From NCBI RefSeq assembly GCF_001579945.1, contig NZ_CP011971.1, forward strand, positions 2,506,001 through 2,570,000: a stretch of DNA of 64,000 nt, written 5' to 3'. The stretch comes from Steroidobacter denitrificans. Lineage in GTDB: Bacteria > Pseudomonadota > Gammaproteobacteria > Steroidobacterales > Steroidobacteraceae. The position numbers and the translations under genes were made by a program. Below the pieces are notes generated by a model. The model was not told the origin of the DNA. It did not search any database and saw nothing but the letters and a program-made list of their open reading frames with translations. Below are positions 18,965 to 29,309 of this stretch, piece by piece (the first letter of the stretch is position 1; the number at the start of each line of letters is the position of its first letter).

Positions 18965-19444
18965 TCACGAGACCCTTGTCGCGGTGAGTTGCGCACGTGA
19001 CCATTCCTCCCGATATCCAAAGCTTCGAGCGTTGTCGATGAAACGAAGTTTATTCACTGCAAGTTCATACCAGCGTGCCTTCAACAGCGAAGGTCCAATC
19101 TCGCTGGATGCGGCACTGGAGGTAAATACTTCGGGAAATTTTGCTACATATAGATGTTGTGCAGCCTCACTTTCCGATCCTGCCAGTTCTCGGCCTATAG
19201 CGTTCATCTGCACTCCCTTGATGCTGGACCAATCTATATAGTCCTCATGAATCGTAATGGCCACTCGAGGATCAGCCAACATATTGCGGCAATGGCGCGT
19301 ATGGGGTGCGGATACAAAATAGAAATTCAGTCCATGATTGACATAGAAGACAGCAGCCGCAGCCACTCCTTCCTCACCGGCAGTGGCCACCACCATAACA
19401 CGATGTGTCTGCAGATAATCAAGCACTCGCTTACGCTCATCCAT
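18965..19444 (-). CDS. Pyridoxamine 5'-phosphate oxidase-like flavoprotein
   Basis: 159 residues. The split-barrel flavin-binding fold is suggested by RVMVVATAGEEGVAAAAVFYVNHGLNFYFVSAPHTRHCRNMLADPRVAITIHEDYIDW and the C-terminal YELAVNKLRFIDNARSFGYREEW. It is encoded last in a minus-strand run after an acyl-CoA synthetase and ubiX. True PNPOx is longer and has a different C-terminus, so a pathway-specific flavin reductase or oxidase is more likely. Confidence 0.75.
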   Translation of the reverse strand: MDERKRVLDYLQTHRVMVVATAGEEGVAAAAVFYVNHGLNFYFVSAPHTRHCRNMLADPRVAITIHEDYIDWSSIKGVQMNAIGRELAGSESEAAQHLYVAKFPEVFTSSAASSEIGPSLLKARWYELAVNKLRFIDNARSFGYREEWSRAQLTATRVS

Positions 19445-19467
19445 GTTGAGTATCTATCAATCGAGCC

Positions 19468-20088
19468 TCATCGATCGCGGCTGCCGGAGCCAAACGATTG
19501 TGGCGATTGTATACCTTCCCAGCGCTTCAGAGCAGGCACATCAATGTCAAAGAGATCGAGAATCCGACCGACACTGTGATTGACCAGGTCATCCAATGTC
19601 GCCGGACGATTGTAGAAAGCAGGAATCGGCGGGGCGACGATCACACCCAAAGCAGCTACTTTGAGCAAGAGTTCACAATGCCCGGCGTGTAGAGGTGTTT
19701 CGCGCACCATCAACACCAATCGGCGTCGCTCCTTGACCACCACATCTGCAGCTCGTGTCAATAGATTATCCGAATGCGAGCAGGCGATGGCAGACAATGT
19801 CTTGATTGAACATGGCGCGACCAGCATGCCGACAGTACGGTAGGAACCACTCGAGATACTGGCAGCGAGATCCTTGACGTCGTAAACCTTGCTGGCGAGC
19901 GCTTCCACCTCTGATACCGACCAGTCCGTCTCCAGACGAATATTCAGCTTGGCAGCGGCACTCATCACCAAGTGCACCTCGATATTTCCAGCGTCACGAA
20001 GCATCTGAAGCGCCCGAATTCCGTAGATTACACCGCTCGCGCCGGATATCCCGACGATTAGTCGGCGGCGCATGCCTACCTCATTCAT
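19468..20088 (-). CDS. ubiX: UbiX flavin prenyltransferase
   Basis: 206 residues; the ATG at 20088 overlaps the stop of the synthetase gene (ATGA), implying translational coupling. RLIVGISGASGVIYGIRALQML is the GxSGAS FMN site. SSGSYRTVGMLVAPCSIKTLSAIACSHSDNLLTRAADV and RRRLVLMVRETPLHAGHCELLLKVAALGVIVAPPIPAFYNRP are the family's dimethylallyl-phosphate and catalytic regions. It makes prenylated FMN, needed by the UbiD enzyme at 10448-11917. The pair in one cluster is strong evidence for a local UbiD decarboxylation step. Confidence 0.93.
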   Translation of the reverse strand: MNEVGMRRRLIVGISGASGVIYGIRALQMLRDAGNIEVHLVMSAAAKLNIRLETDWSVSEVEALASKVYDVKDLAASISSGSYRTVGMLVAPCSIKTLSAIACSHSDNLLTRAADVVVKERRRLVLMVRETPLHAGHCELLLKVAALGVIVAPPIPAFYNRPATLDDLVNHSVGRILDLFDIDVPALKRWEGIQSPQSFGSGSRDR

Positions 20089-21851
20089 GGCGCCGGTCCT
20101 TTCATCTTCGTCATGTATGCATTTCGACCGTTGACGTCAGCCACACATTCGGCTTCTGCCACTTGATGGCGCAGCAATTTTTTGAGTACCTTGCCATGCG
20201 GACTACGCGGCAGGCTGGTGACCAGCTTGATCTTTTCGGGCAGCTTGAATATTGCTATTTGCTTTTCGTCGCGCAGGTATGAATTGATCTCCGTGAGTTC
20301 GACGGAACAATTTTCTCTGGGGACGATAAACACGCACACTTTCTCTCCGAGTCTCGCATCCGGGTAACCAACGATCGCACACTCCCGGATCTTGGGATGC
20401 GCTAGAAGAAGGTCTTCGATCTCGGCCGCAGATATATTCAAACCACCGCGAACCACGATGTCCTTCGCGCGCCCTACATAGCGGTAGAATTGTTGCTGGT
20501 CTCCCGTGATCTCGAACAGGTCTCCGCTACGGTAGTAGCCTTCATTATCGAAGGCGTTTACGTCCAGATCATCAGCATTGTAATACCCGTCGAATACCTG
20601 CGCTCCCCGATAACGCATCTCTCCCACTTGACCCGGCTTGGTGATTGGTGTTTCGGAGTCGAGATCCATCAGCCTGGTTTCGACCCAGGCAGGTGTTGCC
20701 TTCCGCCAATGAATGTGTGGCAGATTAGTCCGAGGAAAGTGATTGCTGCGCAAATGAGGTGCGGGAATATCCTCCGGAAAGCTGAGGAGACAGGCTCCTT
20801 CTGTAGAGCCGAAGATATTTACGATTTGCAACCCGAGTTGTGTCTCGAGCGCCGATACGATGCCGGCTTGAAGCGGTGCCGAACCCGAGCTCACGTACTT
20901 CAAATTCGAAAGATCCAGTGTTCTAACCAGTTCGATATTCTCGGATAATGACCGCAGAATCGCTGGTGCCAACGATGTAAACGTTATTCTTTCATCTGCA
21001 AGCTGCCGAATGAATAGTGCAAAATCAAAAGGATGGTGGCATACGATCGTTCCTGCATTCGCCAGCCATGGAACGATGTACGCGGTGAAGGATCCACAAG
21101 TGACGAGTTGCCGAGCAGCGAGCAACCGACAGCCATCAATAATCCCGAAATTCTTCCCGAAGATATCCGCATAGAGTGTCCAGCCGTTGTGGCTGCGAGC
21201 AACGCCCTTCGGGCGCCCCTCGGTGCCGGAAGTCCACAGAATATTCACTAGGTCATCCGGCGATACCGGATGGGCTGCCTCATACTGCACGAGCACCTGG
21301 CGATCGAGTTCAGACGTCAACATGCCGGACAAGTTGATGGTTCCAGCGACAGGCTGTTCCCCCAAGACCAGAACAATTTCTACCGTCGAACAGTGCGCAG
21401 CCAGATCCCGCATCATTCCGGCGTGATCGTGTTTCTTGATTCTGGCTGAACAGATCAGCGCTCGAGCCTGGGTGTTTTTTACGATATGCGTCAGTTCATT
21501 TTCACGATACATGGCCGACACTGGAGTCGTAATAATACCGACTTTCGCGCACGCCAGATATAGCGCAGGCAGCTCCCAGATATTGGCGAGCTGTAATACT
21601 GCAACGTCGCCCTTTTTTAGGCCTGCAGCGATCAATAGGCAGGAGAAGCGATCAACCATCTCCGCCAGTTGACCCCAGGTGAGGCGCTGCGGATATCCAC
21701 CTGTAAGCTCTGCGCGATTGGGCGGATCAACCAGGGCTTCTCGATCCGGCACTGCCCGGGAATTTACTTCGAGCCAGTCACCGAGCCGTATACCCTTCCA
21801 GATTCCTCTGGCGCTGTAGTCGCGAATCCTCTCAGCATTAGCAATGATCAT
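20085..21851 (-). CDS. AMP-forming acyl-CoA synthetase
   Basis: 588 residues, AGGAAGG ribosome site. P-loop-like ILWTSGTEGRPKGV, IFGSTEGA (A5), SGDLFEITGDQQQFYRYVGRAKDIVVRGGLNISAAEIE (A7-A8) and PRSPHGKVLKKLLR (A10 Lys) are all intact. It activates a carboxylic acid to its CoA thioester via an acyl-adenylate. N-terminal sequence and length resemble the second synthetase at 27170-28906, so the pair probably arose by duplication and may act on different acids of one pathway. Confidence 0.9.
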   Translation of the reverse strand: MIIANAERIRDYSARGIWKGIRLGDWLEVNSRAVPDREALVDPPNRAELTGGYPQRLTWGQLAEMVDRFSCLLIAAGLKKGDVAVLQLANIWELPALYLACAKVGIITTPVSAMYRENELTHIVKNTQARALICSARIKKHDHAGMMRDLAAHCSTVEIVLVLGEQPVAGTINLSGMLTSELDRQVLVQYEAAHPVSPDDLVNILWTSGTEGRPKGVARSHNGWTLYADIFGKNFGIIDGCRLLAARQLVTCGSFTAYIVPWLANAGTIVCHHPFDFALFIRQLADERITFTSLAPAILRSLSENIELVRTLDLSNLKYVSSGSAPLQAGIVSALETQLGLQIVNIFGSTEGACLLSFPEDIPAPHLRSNHFPRTNLPHIHWRKATPAWVETRLMDLDSETPITKPGQVGEMRYRGAQVFDGYYNADDLDVNAFDNEGYYRSGDLFEITGDQQQFYRYVGRAKDIVVRGGLNISAAEIEDLLLAHPKIRECAIVGYPDARLGEKVCVFIVPRENCSVELTEINSYLRDEKQIAIFKLPEKIKLVTSLPRSPHGKVLKKLLRHQVAEAECVADVNGRNAYMTKMKGPAP

Positions 21852-22834
21852 GAACCTTCCTACGCTCTCCTGTGACTAGCCCACACGCTAGCCGGTATCC
21901 TAGCACTGCACTGCACTACCCTGACCGGCTTGTCCAGCCGCCCCGCCAGGGATGCAGGCAAACCGTCATCTATGGTCACCCGTAAAATCCCATGTCGGCG
22001 CCATTCTCATTGGACCTTACCTTTCCACTTCGCAATCGTATTCTCGCGTCGCTCCGGTAATGGCAGTGCGGTATACAGAATACCGCACTCGCTCCGATAG
22101 GGCGTTCATTTAAATTCAGGACTGAACGTTGAGCATGATATTGAAGTTGCGCACCAGAGAAATTCTATTTTCCGTCCGCCTGCCTTCCCGTCAGTTGCAT
22201 GGACGCATCAAGCTGTTTCGTAAACTCTGGAAACAGCAACGTTCCCGGAGTCCATGAATCAGCTCCCGGCGTGCACAAAAGCCTTATCGAACGCCATCCA
22301 AGATCACTGCGCAGACTGCTCACGCCCACGGCAGTGCACAATTTATATTCAAAGAGATGGACACAGTCGCAATAAAGCAAGACGAGACGGAACAGTCGTA
22401 AATCGATCTGTGTCCTCCGCAAAGCAATATCTCGACGATCCTTTACGTCGCGCTATCCATGACGTTGAGCGGCATGGACGGAGGCGTCGATACCGCTCGA
22501 TTTCTACTTCTACCCGAATCCCTTGTACCGAAAAGTCCTTACTTATAGATAACTACATTTGCAAAAGTAACTATCTAATATTATGATGCCGGTGTAAAGG
22601 TATAATCTTTATATGACCGGTGATCATAATTATATTTGGTGGCTTTCATAATAAAAGTATGTACCTGATGACACACTTGGGAACACATCCGGTCAGCCGG
22701 TACAATTCGGTCTTGGAGGCGATCGATAGAAGGATCTGGGCCACTCGAAGATCGCGCAGAGGGACAACAGGTAACTGTGGCGTGAAGTACGGAATCGTTG
22801 CGATTGGATACCCGTTGACGAACCCTCTCTATCG
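21852..22834. promoter_or_regulatory. Long divergent intergenic region with operator-like motifs
   Basis: About 980 bases without a supported gene. The right part (22540-22680) is AT-rich and carries GCAAAAGTAACTATC at 22561-22575 and ATAAAAGTATGTACCT at 22651-22666, the latter within a 17/18 match to 15401-15418. The left part has only unsupported short frames. Confidence 0.45.
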
Positions 22835-23788
22835 ATGAGTAATCACATGTGGATGGGCTACGGGTTCATTGCGGCAGTCACTCTGGCGTTTGCATGGCTG
22901 ACAGCTATGCCTCGAAACATTTCTGCGAAGCGCTGGCACTATGCTCATGCAGCGATACCTCTGGCGGCAGTGCTCGCGTTTGCAGTTACGCCGCTCGCAG
23001 CAAGGGCCACGGCGCAAATGTTTCTGTCCTGCGGCATCCTAATACTCGCTCTGGTTACGCTTTCCTGGATGGTCGGACAGACGTTGCGCAACCACAGCAT
23101 CATGGATATCGCCTATCCAATCATAATCGCTTCGGTAGCTGGCTACGCCCTCGCTCACTCTGCATCGGGCCTCAGCGCACATGCAGTTACGCTATTCGCT
23201 CTGGTGGCGCTTTGGGCAGCCCGTCTGATTGCGCATACAGCGAGCACGAACTTCCAGGTCGAGCAGGAGCCCTACGCCAGTTTGCGCCGGCGGTTTGGCG
23301 CACACTGGCCGATATGGAGCTTCTTCTCGGTTTATGTTCTGCAGGGCACCATCTTATGGATGTGGTGCCTATCCATCGTTTTAGGCATGTCCGCCACACA
23401 GGGATCTTTTTCGGTCCTGGACGGCTACGCCGTACTTGTTTGGCTGACCGGATTCAGCTTCCAGGCGGTGGGTGACTGGCAACTCAGGCGCTTCAAGCTT
23501 GACCCTGCTAATGCAGGTAAGTTGATGCAGCAAGGATTATGGGCCCTGACACGCCACCCAAACTATTTTGGCGAGGCACTAATGGCGTGGGCATACTTCT
23601 TGTTCGCTCTGCAACATTCTTGGGGCTGGGCGGGCTTGATCAGCCCGCTGTACGTCACTTGGTTCATGGGTTTCGGATCTGCCGCACCGGGTAACGAACG
23701 GCATATGCGCAAGACACGTCCCGAATATGAAGCATATGCGGCACGCGTTCCGAAGTTCTGGCCACGCTTACCGTTCTTGCGTCGCTAA
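22835..23788 (+). CDS. DUF1295/steroid 5-alpha-reductase-like membrane protein
   Basis: 317 residues with about eight hydrophobic segments. The C-terminal signature QGLWALTRHPNYFGEALMAWAYFLFAL followed by GNERHMRKTRPEYEAYAARVPKFWPRLP is diagnostic of the DUF1295 branch of the 5-alpha-reductase/isoprenylcysteine methyltransferase superfamily. Members reduce enone lipids with NADPH or methylate; the catalytic chemistry is not fixed for DUF1295. Placed with dehydrogenases, it fits reduction of a hydrophobic ring or chain substrate. The next gene starts 5 nt downstream. Confidence 0.88.
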   Translation: MSNHMWMGYGFIAAVTLAFAWLTAMPRNISAKRWHYAHAAIPLAAVLAFAVTPLAARATAQMFLSCGILILALVTLSWMVGQTLRNHSIMDIAYPIIIASVAGYALAHSASGLSAHAVTLFALVALWAARLIAHTASTNFQVEQEPYASLRRRFGAHWPIWSFFSVYVLQGTILWMWCLSIVLGMSATQGSFSVLDGYAVLVWLTGFSFQAVGDWQLRRFKLDPANAGKLMQQGLWALTRHPNYFGEALMAWAYFLFALQHSWGWAGLISPLYVTWFMGFGSAAPGNERHMRKTRPEYEAYAARVPKFWPRLPFLRR

Positions 23789-23792
23789 ACAC

Positions 23793-24680
23793 ATGCGTAC
23801 GCTGAAAAATCAGGTTGCAATCATTACCGGCGCAGGCAAAGGCCTAGGCCGTGCCTATGCCCTCGACATGGCATTGCGAGGAGCCGCCGTCGTCGTGAAC
23901 AATAGACGACATCCTGGCGAGACGGACGAAGAAACGTCCGCATGGTCAACCGTCGAGTGCATACGCGCCGCGGGCGGCCAAGCCATCGCGAGCTATCATA
24001 GCGTAGAGGATCCAGAAGCTGGCAACGCCATAGTACAGCTTGCACTGAAGACGTTTGGCCGCCTCGATATCATCGTCACCAACGCTGCCGTACCGCAAGC
24101 CTCGGCATTTCATCAAACCAGCCCCGAGGATTTTCGCTACATCTTCGAGGTGGGGTTCTTCGGTACTCTTCACCTGCTACACGCGGCTTGGCCGATACTG
24201 CGGCAACGCAGGTACGGGCGCATCATTACGACCACCTCGAGCGCCGGCCGCTATGGACAGCATGGACTTTCTGCATATGGGGCCGCCAAGGCTGCTGTCG
24301 AGAATCTCACACGTACCCTTGCAGCCGAGGGCGCACGCCATTCGATCAAGGTGAACGCCATCTCGCCATATGCCTATTCGCAGATGACGGCGTCGCACAT
24401 GCGCGACGATATTGCAGCGCTTTTCACTGCCGAGCATGTAGCACCGATGGTTGCATGGCTTGCAAGCGAAGCGTGTACCCTCAATGGCGCGATCATCTCA
24501 GCAGGAGCGGGTCGTTACAGGCGCGCCTACTGCGTTGAAACTACCAGCATCGCCGCTACGCCGGCGGAGCTACCGGAAGCCGTCAGGCGCCTGGCCAGCG
24601 CTCCCGCTACAGCCTTTTCTACATCGAATGCTGCTTTCGACGCCTTGCTTGTCGATGCTGGATTAGCGCCCCGCCGTTGA
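23793..24680 (+). CDS. SDR-family oxidoreductase (MFE-2-like)
   Basis: 295 residues from the ATG at 23793, immediately before the Rossmann start MRTLKNQVAIITGAGKGLGRAYALDMALRGAAVVVNN. NNRRHPGETDE, NAAVPQASAFHQT, TTTSSAGRYGQHGLSAYGAAKAAVENLTRTLAAEG (S-Y-K triad) and NAISPYAYSQMT match the (3R)-hydroxyacyl-CoA dehydrogenase domain of peroxisomal multifunctional enzyme type 2. The ~50-residue Ala-rich tail lacks the usual hydratase domain. A beta-oxidation-like dehydrogenation is the best guess. Confidence 0.86.
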   Translation: MRTLKNQVAIITGAGKGLGRAYALDMALRGAAVVVNNRRHPGETDEETSAWSTVECIRAAGGQAIASYHSVEDPEAGNAIVQLALKTFGRLDIIVTNAAVPQASAFHQTSPEDFRYIFEVGFFGTLHLLHAAWPILRQRRYGRIITTTSSAGRYGQHGLSAYGAAKAAVENLTRTLAAEGARHSIKVNAISPYAYSQMTASHMRDDIAALFTAEHVAPMVAWLASEACTLNGAIISAGAGRYRRAYCVETTSIAATPAELPEAVRRLASAPATAFSTSNAAFDALLVDAGLAPRR

Positions 24681-24933
24681 CACTAGAACTGGTTAATGCA
24701 GGCTCCATACTTCATTATCAATATCAAAAAAACTACATCATTTAGCGATATTCTTTCTGCGTCATAGTAGTAATTTGGCGATTTTAAGCGGTATATTTTA
24801 TGGTATCTACATTTTTTAATACAAGAAAAGTTGCATCATGACTACCTTAAGGTGTAGGTTACTTTTCTTACAATATCTGTAAGAACTGTCCGATCTGCAG
24901 CAACTCAAGCCAATTATTAGGGGATTATCAATC
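24681..24933 (+). promoter_or_regulatory. Promoter region of the TonB receptor gene
   Basis: AT-rich leader with AAGAAAAGTTGCATCATG (24823-24840), ACTACCTTAAG (24841-24851, identical to 15310-15320) and the inverted copy TAGGTTACTTTTCTTA (24855-24870). The clustering of AAAAGT-type motifs suggests pathway-specific control of substrate uptake. Confidence 0.45.
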
Positions 24934-27105
24934 ATGCTTCGGTACAGCATCACGAGCCTGGTAGGCGCCTCGGTCACTTTAACGTTGTGCACTGCGAGCG
25001 CGCTGGCACAGAACGCCAGCGCGCAGCAGGAACTCATCGGGGAAATCATCGTCACTGCGCAGAAGCGCGAGCAGAGCCTGCAGGATGTAACCGTAGCGGT
25101 CTCGGTTCTCGATCAAGAGACACTGGCGCGCTCGCGCATTCAAACCGTAGAAAACTTTCAGGGGCTGACGCCAAACTTCACCTATAGTGAGCACAACTCG
25201 GCTGATCCGCAGATTCGCATTCGTGGCATCGGCTCCGATTTCGACGGTCCATCCCTGGAACGCTCGGTCGCCTTGTTCGTCGATGATGTCTATATTGGCC
25301 GCGCTGCTGGCGGTACGACGGATTTGTTTGATCTGCAACGCGTCGAGGTCCTGCGAGGTCCGCAAGGAACTCTATATGGAAAGAACACGGTCGGTGGCGC
25401 CATCAACTTAGTGAGCGCCCGCCCGAGTCCAACGCCGAATGGGCAGGTTTCGATGAGCGTTGGCAATAAAGGCATCCTAGAGGCCCGGGCTATAGCGAAC
25501 GGTGCGCTCAGCGATACTATAGCCGGCCGCATGTCGATCAGCAGACGTGAGCACGACGGTTTCGCGCGTAACCTGAATACCGGTAATGACATCGAAGATC
25601 TCGACAGTACTGCAGTACGCGGCTCTCTGCTCATCAACGCCAGTGACGATGTCGATGTCTTGCTCTCGGCTGATGGCTACCGTCGCCGCGGTAACGGTGT
25701 CAATCGCCACGCCGTCAATATCGGCGATCCCGCCTTTGGAGCTGCGACTGGCCCCGGTCCGCGCTCCAACTATGCCATGGACGATGGCAGGCAGGATAAC
25801 GATACCTGGGGTGTCTCCGGACGTATCGACTGGCGCCGGCCATGGGGTGAGATCACGTCGATCTCTGCCTATCGGACCAGCGATTCGAGCATCAGTCTCG
25901 ATCTGGCCGGCGTGCAGTTCAGCCGTGATCCGGCGGCAATTTCAGCACCGTTCACCGTGGCCAACGACATCGAAGAGGACGCACATCAAATATCCCAGGA
26001 ACTGCGTTTCATGGTTGACTCCATCGAACATGTCACCTTCGTTGGTGGCCTGTACTTCTATCGTGAAAAAGTCGACCGTACCGAAGCAACCATCGTGTTC
26101 GTGCGGACACCACCGGTCACGCAAACCAATACGCAAGAGTCCTCAGTGCGTGCAAACAGCTATGCCGTGTTTGCCGACGCAAGCTGGCGAATCAACGATG
26201 CTTGGGAACTCTCCGGAGGACTGCGCTGGAGCTACGACGACAAGAAGATTGACAGTAACATCACCGGTAATCGTTTTCCGGGGCTGCCATGGGTAATCGA
26301 GGCGGACAAAAACTGGGATGCATTCACACCAAGACTGACCCTCGCTTATCATACCGACCGCAATAACATGCTCTATGCAACCGTCTCGCGGGGCTTTAAG
26401 AGCGGCGGCTGGGACGGTCAGCCTTCCAGCGAGGCGACTGCCTCGCAGACGGTCGATCCGGAATACGTAACCAACTATGAGTTGGGGGCGAAGACCCTGT
26501 GGCTGGATGGACGCCTGCTGTTCAATGCGGCCGCCTTCTACATGGATTACACCGATCTGCAGCTGTTCGCACTTCGCTCTGTCGCTGGAACCCCGGTACC
26601 GGTTTCCACTTTCGTGAACGCTGGCGAAGCGAGCAATCTAGGTCTCGAAATCGAAAGCAAATTGATGCTAGGTACTAGCACTTCGGTGTCCATTAATTAT
26701 GGCTACCTCGATACGGAAATCACCGATACGCTCTTACTCGGAACCGTGAACGTCGAAGGTAACCGGTTATCCCGGGCACCGGAACATACGGCTGGCGTGA
26801 CCTTCGATCACAGTATGAGCGTCGGCACCAATCACAATTTAAGTCTGCGAGCAAGCTATAAGTACACCAGCGAATATTACTTCAACTTGGAGAACACCCC
26901 ATCCGCACACGTGGACGCCTATGGGCTAGTCGATGCGCACTTGGCGTTCGCACCCAACGACGGACGCTGGGAGATCGGTCTATGGGGTAAGAATCTAAGT
27001 GACAAAATCTATCCCACACATATGATTATCGCCTCAAACACCGGTTTCATGCGTGTCGGCCCGCCGCGCACCTATGGAATGGACTTTACGTGGAATTTCG
27101 AGTGA
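24934..27105 (+). CDS. TonB-dependent outer-membrane receptor
   Basis: 723 residues, AGGGGA about 10 nt upstream. Signal peptide 1-26 (ending ASALAQ), TonB-box region GEIIVTAQKREQSLQDV, plug domain through GPQGTLYGKNTVGGAINLVSARP, then a 22-strand barrel. The sequence belongs to the large receptor branch used by sphingomonads and relatives for hydrophobic organic substrates rather than only iron. It ends FTWNFE, i.e. one residue past the usual terminal Phe. It is encoded between pathway enzymes and a CoA ligase and so is probably the cluster's substrate importer. Confidence 0.93.
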   Translation: MLRYSITSLVGASVTLTLCTASALAQNASAQQELIGEIIVTAQKREQSLQDVTVAVSVLDQETLARSRIQTVENFQGLTPNFTYSEHNSADPQIRIRGIGSDFDGPSLERSVALFVDDVYIGRAAGGTTDLFDLQRVEVLRGPQGTLYGKNTVGGAINLVSARPSPTPNGQVSMSVGNKGILEARAIANGALSDTIAGRMSISRREHDGFARNLNTGNDIEDLDSTAVRGSLLINASDDVDVLLSADGYRRRGNGVNRHAVNIGDPAFGAATGPGPRSNYAMDDGRQDNDTWGVSGRIDWRRPWGEITSISAYRTSDSSISLDLAGVQFSRDPAAISAPFTVANDIEEDAHQISQELRFMVDSIEHVTFVGGLYFYREKVDRTEATIVFVRTPPVTQTNTQESSVRANSYAVFADASWRINDAWELSGGLRWSYDDKKIDSNITGNRFPGLPWVIEADKNWDAFTPRLTLAYHTDRNNMLYATVSRGFKSGGWDGQPSSEATASQTVDPEYVTNYELGAKTLWLDGRLLFNAAAFYMDYTDLQLFALRSVAGTPVPVSTFVNAGEASNLGLEIESKLMLGTSTSVSINYGYLDTEITDTLLLGTVNVEGNRLSRAPEHTAGVTFDHSMSVGTNHNLSLRASYKYTSEYYFNLENTPSAHVDAYGLVDAHLAFAPNDGRWEIGLWGKNLSDKIYPTHMIIASNTGFMRVGPPRTYGMDFTWNFE

Positions 27106-27169
27106 GCGATCTTGGAGAATGTGCGGTAGCAGTTGATATTCGACGTACGACGTACACCGGATCGGACTG

Positions 27170-28906
27170 ATGATCTTCGCCAGAGCGCAAGACATCGAAC
27201 GCTACTCGGCAAACGGGTGGTGGGGTCGCGAAACACTCGACCAGATATTTCGCGAGAACGCATTGCACAACCCGGGGGGCGTGGCTGTGGTCGACGCCCC
27301 AAATCGTGCAACCTTCGCCCATGGCACGCAGCAGCGGCTGAGCTATGCGCAACTTGACGAGGCAGTAGCTGCCTTTGCAGCTCGTCTATTGACGCTGGGT
27401 TTGCGACGCGACGACGTGGTGGCATCGCAACTCCCGAATATCGTGGAGTCAATCGTCGTACTGCTGGCCTGTGCGCGTCTCGGACTGGTAGTCAGCCCGC
27501 TGCTGGTTCAATTCGATTTGCATGAGTTGCGTGATGTGTTGGAGCAGTTACGCCCCAAGTTGTTCATCACGGTTACTGGCTTCAAGCAAAGAAAGCTCGC
27601 GCAAACCGCCGCTATCGCCTGCGTCGAATACGGCTGCCTGCTTGCAGTACTCGATGACGGTAGTACTCCTAGCGACTGGATGAACTGCCGCCCGGGAGAT
27701 AAAGAGAGTGTACGACGGCATGGCGATGACCTTGAGGTCGAAGCCAATGATATCTTTACAGTCTGCTGGACGTCCGGTACGGAAGGCAAGCCGAAAGGCG
27801 TCATGCGCAGTCACAACAATTGGATGTGGACCGGCCGTGCCATGCTCTATGGCTATGGAGAGGCACTTCGCAAAGGCGATGTTATTCTGAACGCATCGCC
27901 GCTGGTCAATATGGCCGCGATCGGCGGCAGCTTCATGTCGTGGCTGCTGTGTTCCGGGACACTGGTGTTGCATCATCCGCTCGACATGGCGCTTGCTCTA
28001 CGGCAGATTCGCGACGAGCATGTACGGGTAACCTTCATGCCACCAGCGTTCTTCGTTTCGCTACTAAACGATCCTGAAATGCTCAGCTGCGCAGACCTGA
28101 CCTGCCTGCGTGCCATGGGAACCGGCTCGACCAGTATCCCTGCCTGGGCTATCGAGCGCATGGAACGCGAATTTGGTGTCGAAGTCGTGAATTTCTTTGG
28201 TGCTAACGAAGGCACTAGCCTGTTCAGTTCCTCTCGGCAGATCATCGATCCAACACAACGCGCCTCATTTTTTCCGCGGTTCGGCTGGCCTGACTATCAG
28301 TGGCCGACCTTTCCGCTTGCCGAGCAGATCGAGAGCCGGTTGGTGGATCCGGAAACCGGCGTCGAAATCGAGAAACCTGGTCATCCGGGTGAACTGCGCA
28401 TGCGTAGCCCAGGTATATTCCCTGGATATTTTCGCGATGAACAGCGGACTCGCGAGGCGTTCGACGATCAGGGATTTTTCAGGACTGGTGACCTATTTGA
28501 GATCGCCGGGGAAGGAGAACAGCGCCGTTATCTTCGTTTTGTCGGCCGTTCAAAGGATATCATCGTGCGCGGTGGACTGAAAATTGCACCGATGGAGTTG
28601 GATGAGATCCTATCACGGCATCCCTTGCTCAAGGAAGCGGCTGCCTTTGGTTATGCCGATGAACGCCTGGGTGAGAAAGTTGGAATCGCTGCAGTACCTG
28701 CCGATGGTCGTCAAGTCACTCTCCAGGATATCGTCACTTTTCTCAAAGAAGAGCGTCTCTCTGTATATAAGTTACCCGAGCGACTGTTACTGGTCGAGAA
28801 GCTGCCGCGCAACGCTTTGCAGAAGATATTGCGACAACAGCTGTCTTCATTGGCCGATGAGCGAGCGTGTCGCGCGAATCAAGACCGCCAGCAGCTTTCG
28901 AGTTGA
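27170..28906 (+). CDS. AMP-forming acyl-CoA synthetase (second copy)
   Basis: 578 residues. VCWTSGTEGKPKGVMRSHNNW, FFGANEGTSLFSSS, TGDLFEIAGEGEQRRYLRFVGRSKDIIVRGGLKIAPMELDEIL and KLPRNALQKILRQ give a complete adenylate-forming enzyme. It begins MIFARAQDIERYSANGWWG, close to the start of the synthetase at 20085-21851 (MIIANAERIRDYSARGIWKG). It lies 64 nt after the TonB receptor and likely activates the imported acid. Confidence 0.92.
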   Translation: MIFARAQDIERYSANGWWGRETLDQIFRENALHNPGGVAVVDAPNRATFAHGTQQRLSYAQLDEAVAAFAARLLTLGLRRDDVVASQLPNIVESIVVLLACARLGLVVSPLLVQFDLHELRDVLEQLRPKLFITVTGFKQRKLAQTAAIACVEYGCLLAVLDDGSTPSDWMNCRPGDKESVRRHGDDLEVEANDIFTVCWTSGTEGKPKGVMRSHNNWMWTGRAMLYGYGEALRKGDVILNASPLVNMAAIGGSFMSWLLCSGTLVLHHPLDMALALRQIRDEHVRVTFMPPAFFVSLLNDPEMLSCADLTCLRAMGTGSTSIPAWAIERMEREFGVEVVNFFGANEGTSLFSSSRQIIDPTQRASFFPRFGWPDYQWPTFPLAEQIESRLVDPETGVEIEKPGHPGELRMRSPGIFPGYFRDEQRTREAFDDQGFFRTGDLFEIAGEGEQRRYLRFVGRSKDIIVRGGLKIAPMELDEILSRHPLLKEAAAFGYADERLGEKVGIAAVPADGRQVTLQDIVTFLKEERLSVYKLPERLLLVEKLPRNALQKILRQQLSSLADERACRANQDRQQLSS

Positions 28907-29309
28907 CAGCGGAACCGAAGATGCCGCGCTTACGCTTGTCGAACCTGGTGCGACCAACATACGCGGCGCTAATATTCCGCGTGCAGGAGCTGGATCGTGC
29001 GATCGCTACAGGCTGCTCCGACATCGTTGCGGTTTTGCACCTGCAAATCCTCGGCCTGCGGAAACACTCTACGACCGGCTTCGACGGATCACCGGCACGC
29101 TGGCGCCGTCGAGCAAGAACGACGGCACAGAGGCTGTTATCTGGTACATCAAATTGACCGTCAATCAGATCAAGCAATATCGCGACACCGAACTGACATT
29201 TTATTGGCAAGTCAATAGATGTCAGCCATAACGTCCGCCGATAGCGTAGATGCGATCGTCGTCGAGTCTGAATCATAAATCCAAGCGACTGCTTCGACGG
29301 GGAATCACG
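28907..29309. other. Intergenic, no gene assigned
   Basis: About 400 bases between the synthetase and transporter genes. A frame covering part of it shows no domain. GGGGAA 8 nt before the ATG at 29310 is the transporter's ribosome site. Confidence 0.4.

Noticed and set aside
28584-29231. 215-codon frame overlapping the end of the second acyl-CoA synthetase
   Set aside because: It is an out-of-frame shadow of the synthetase; the part beyond the gene has no recognisable domain.
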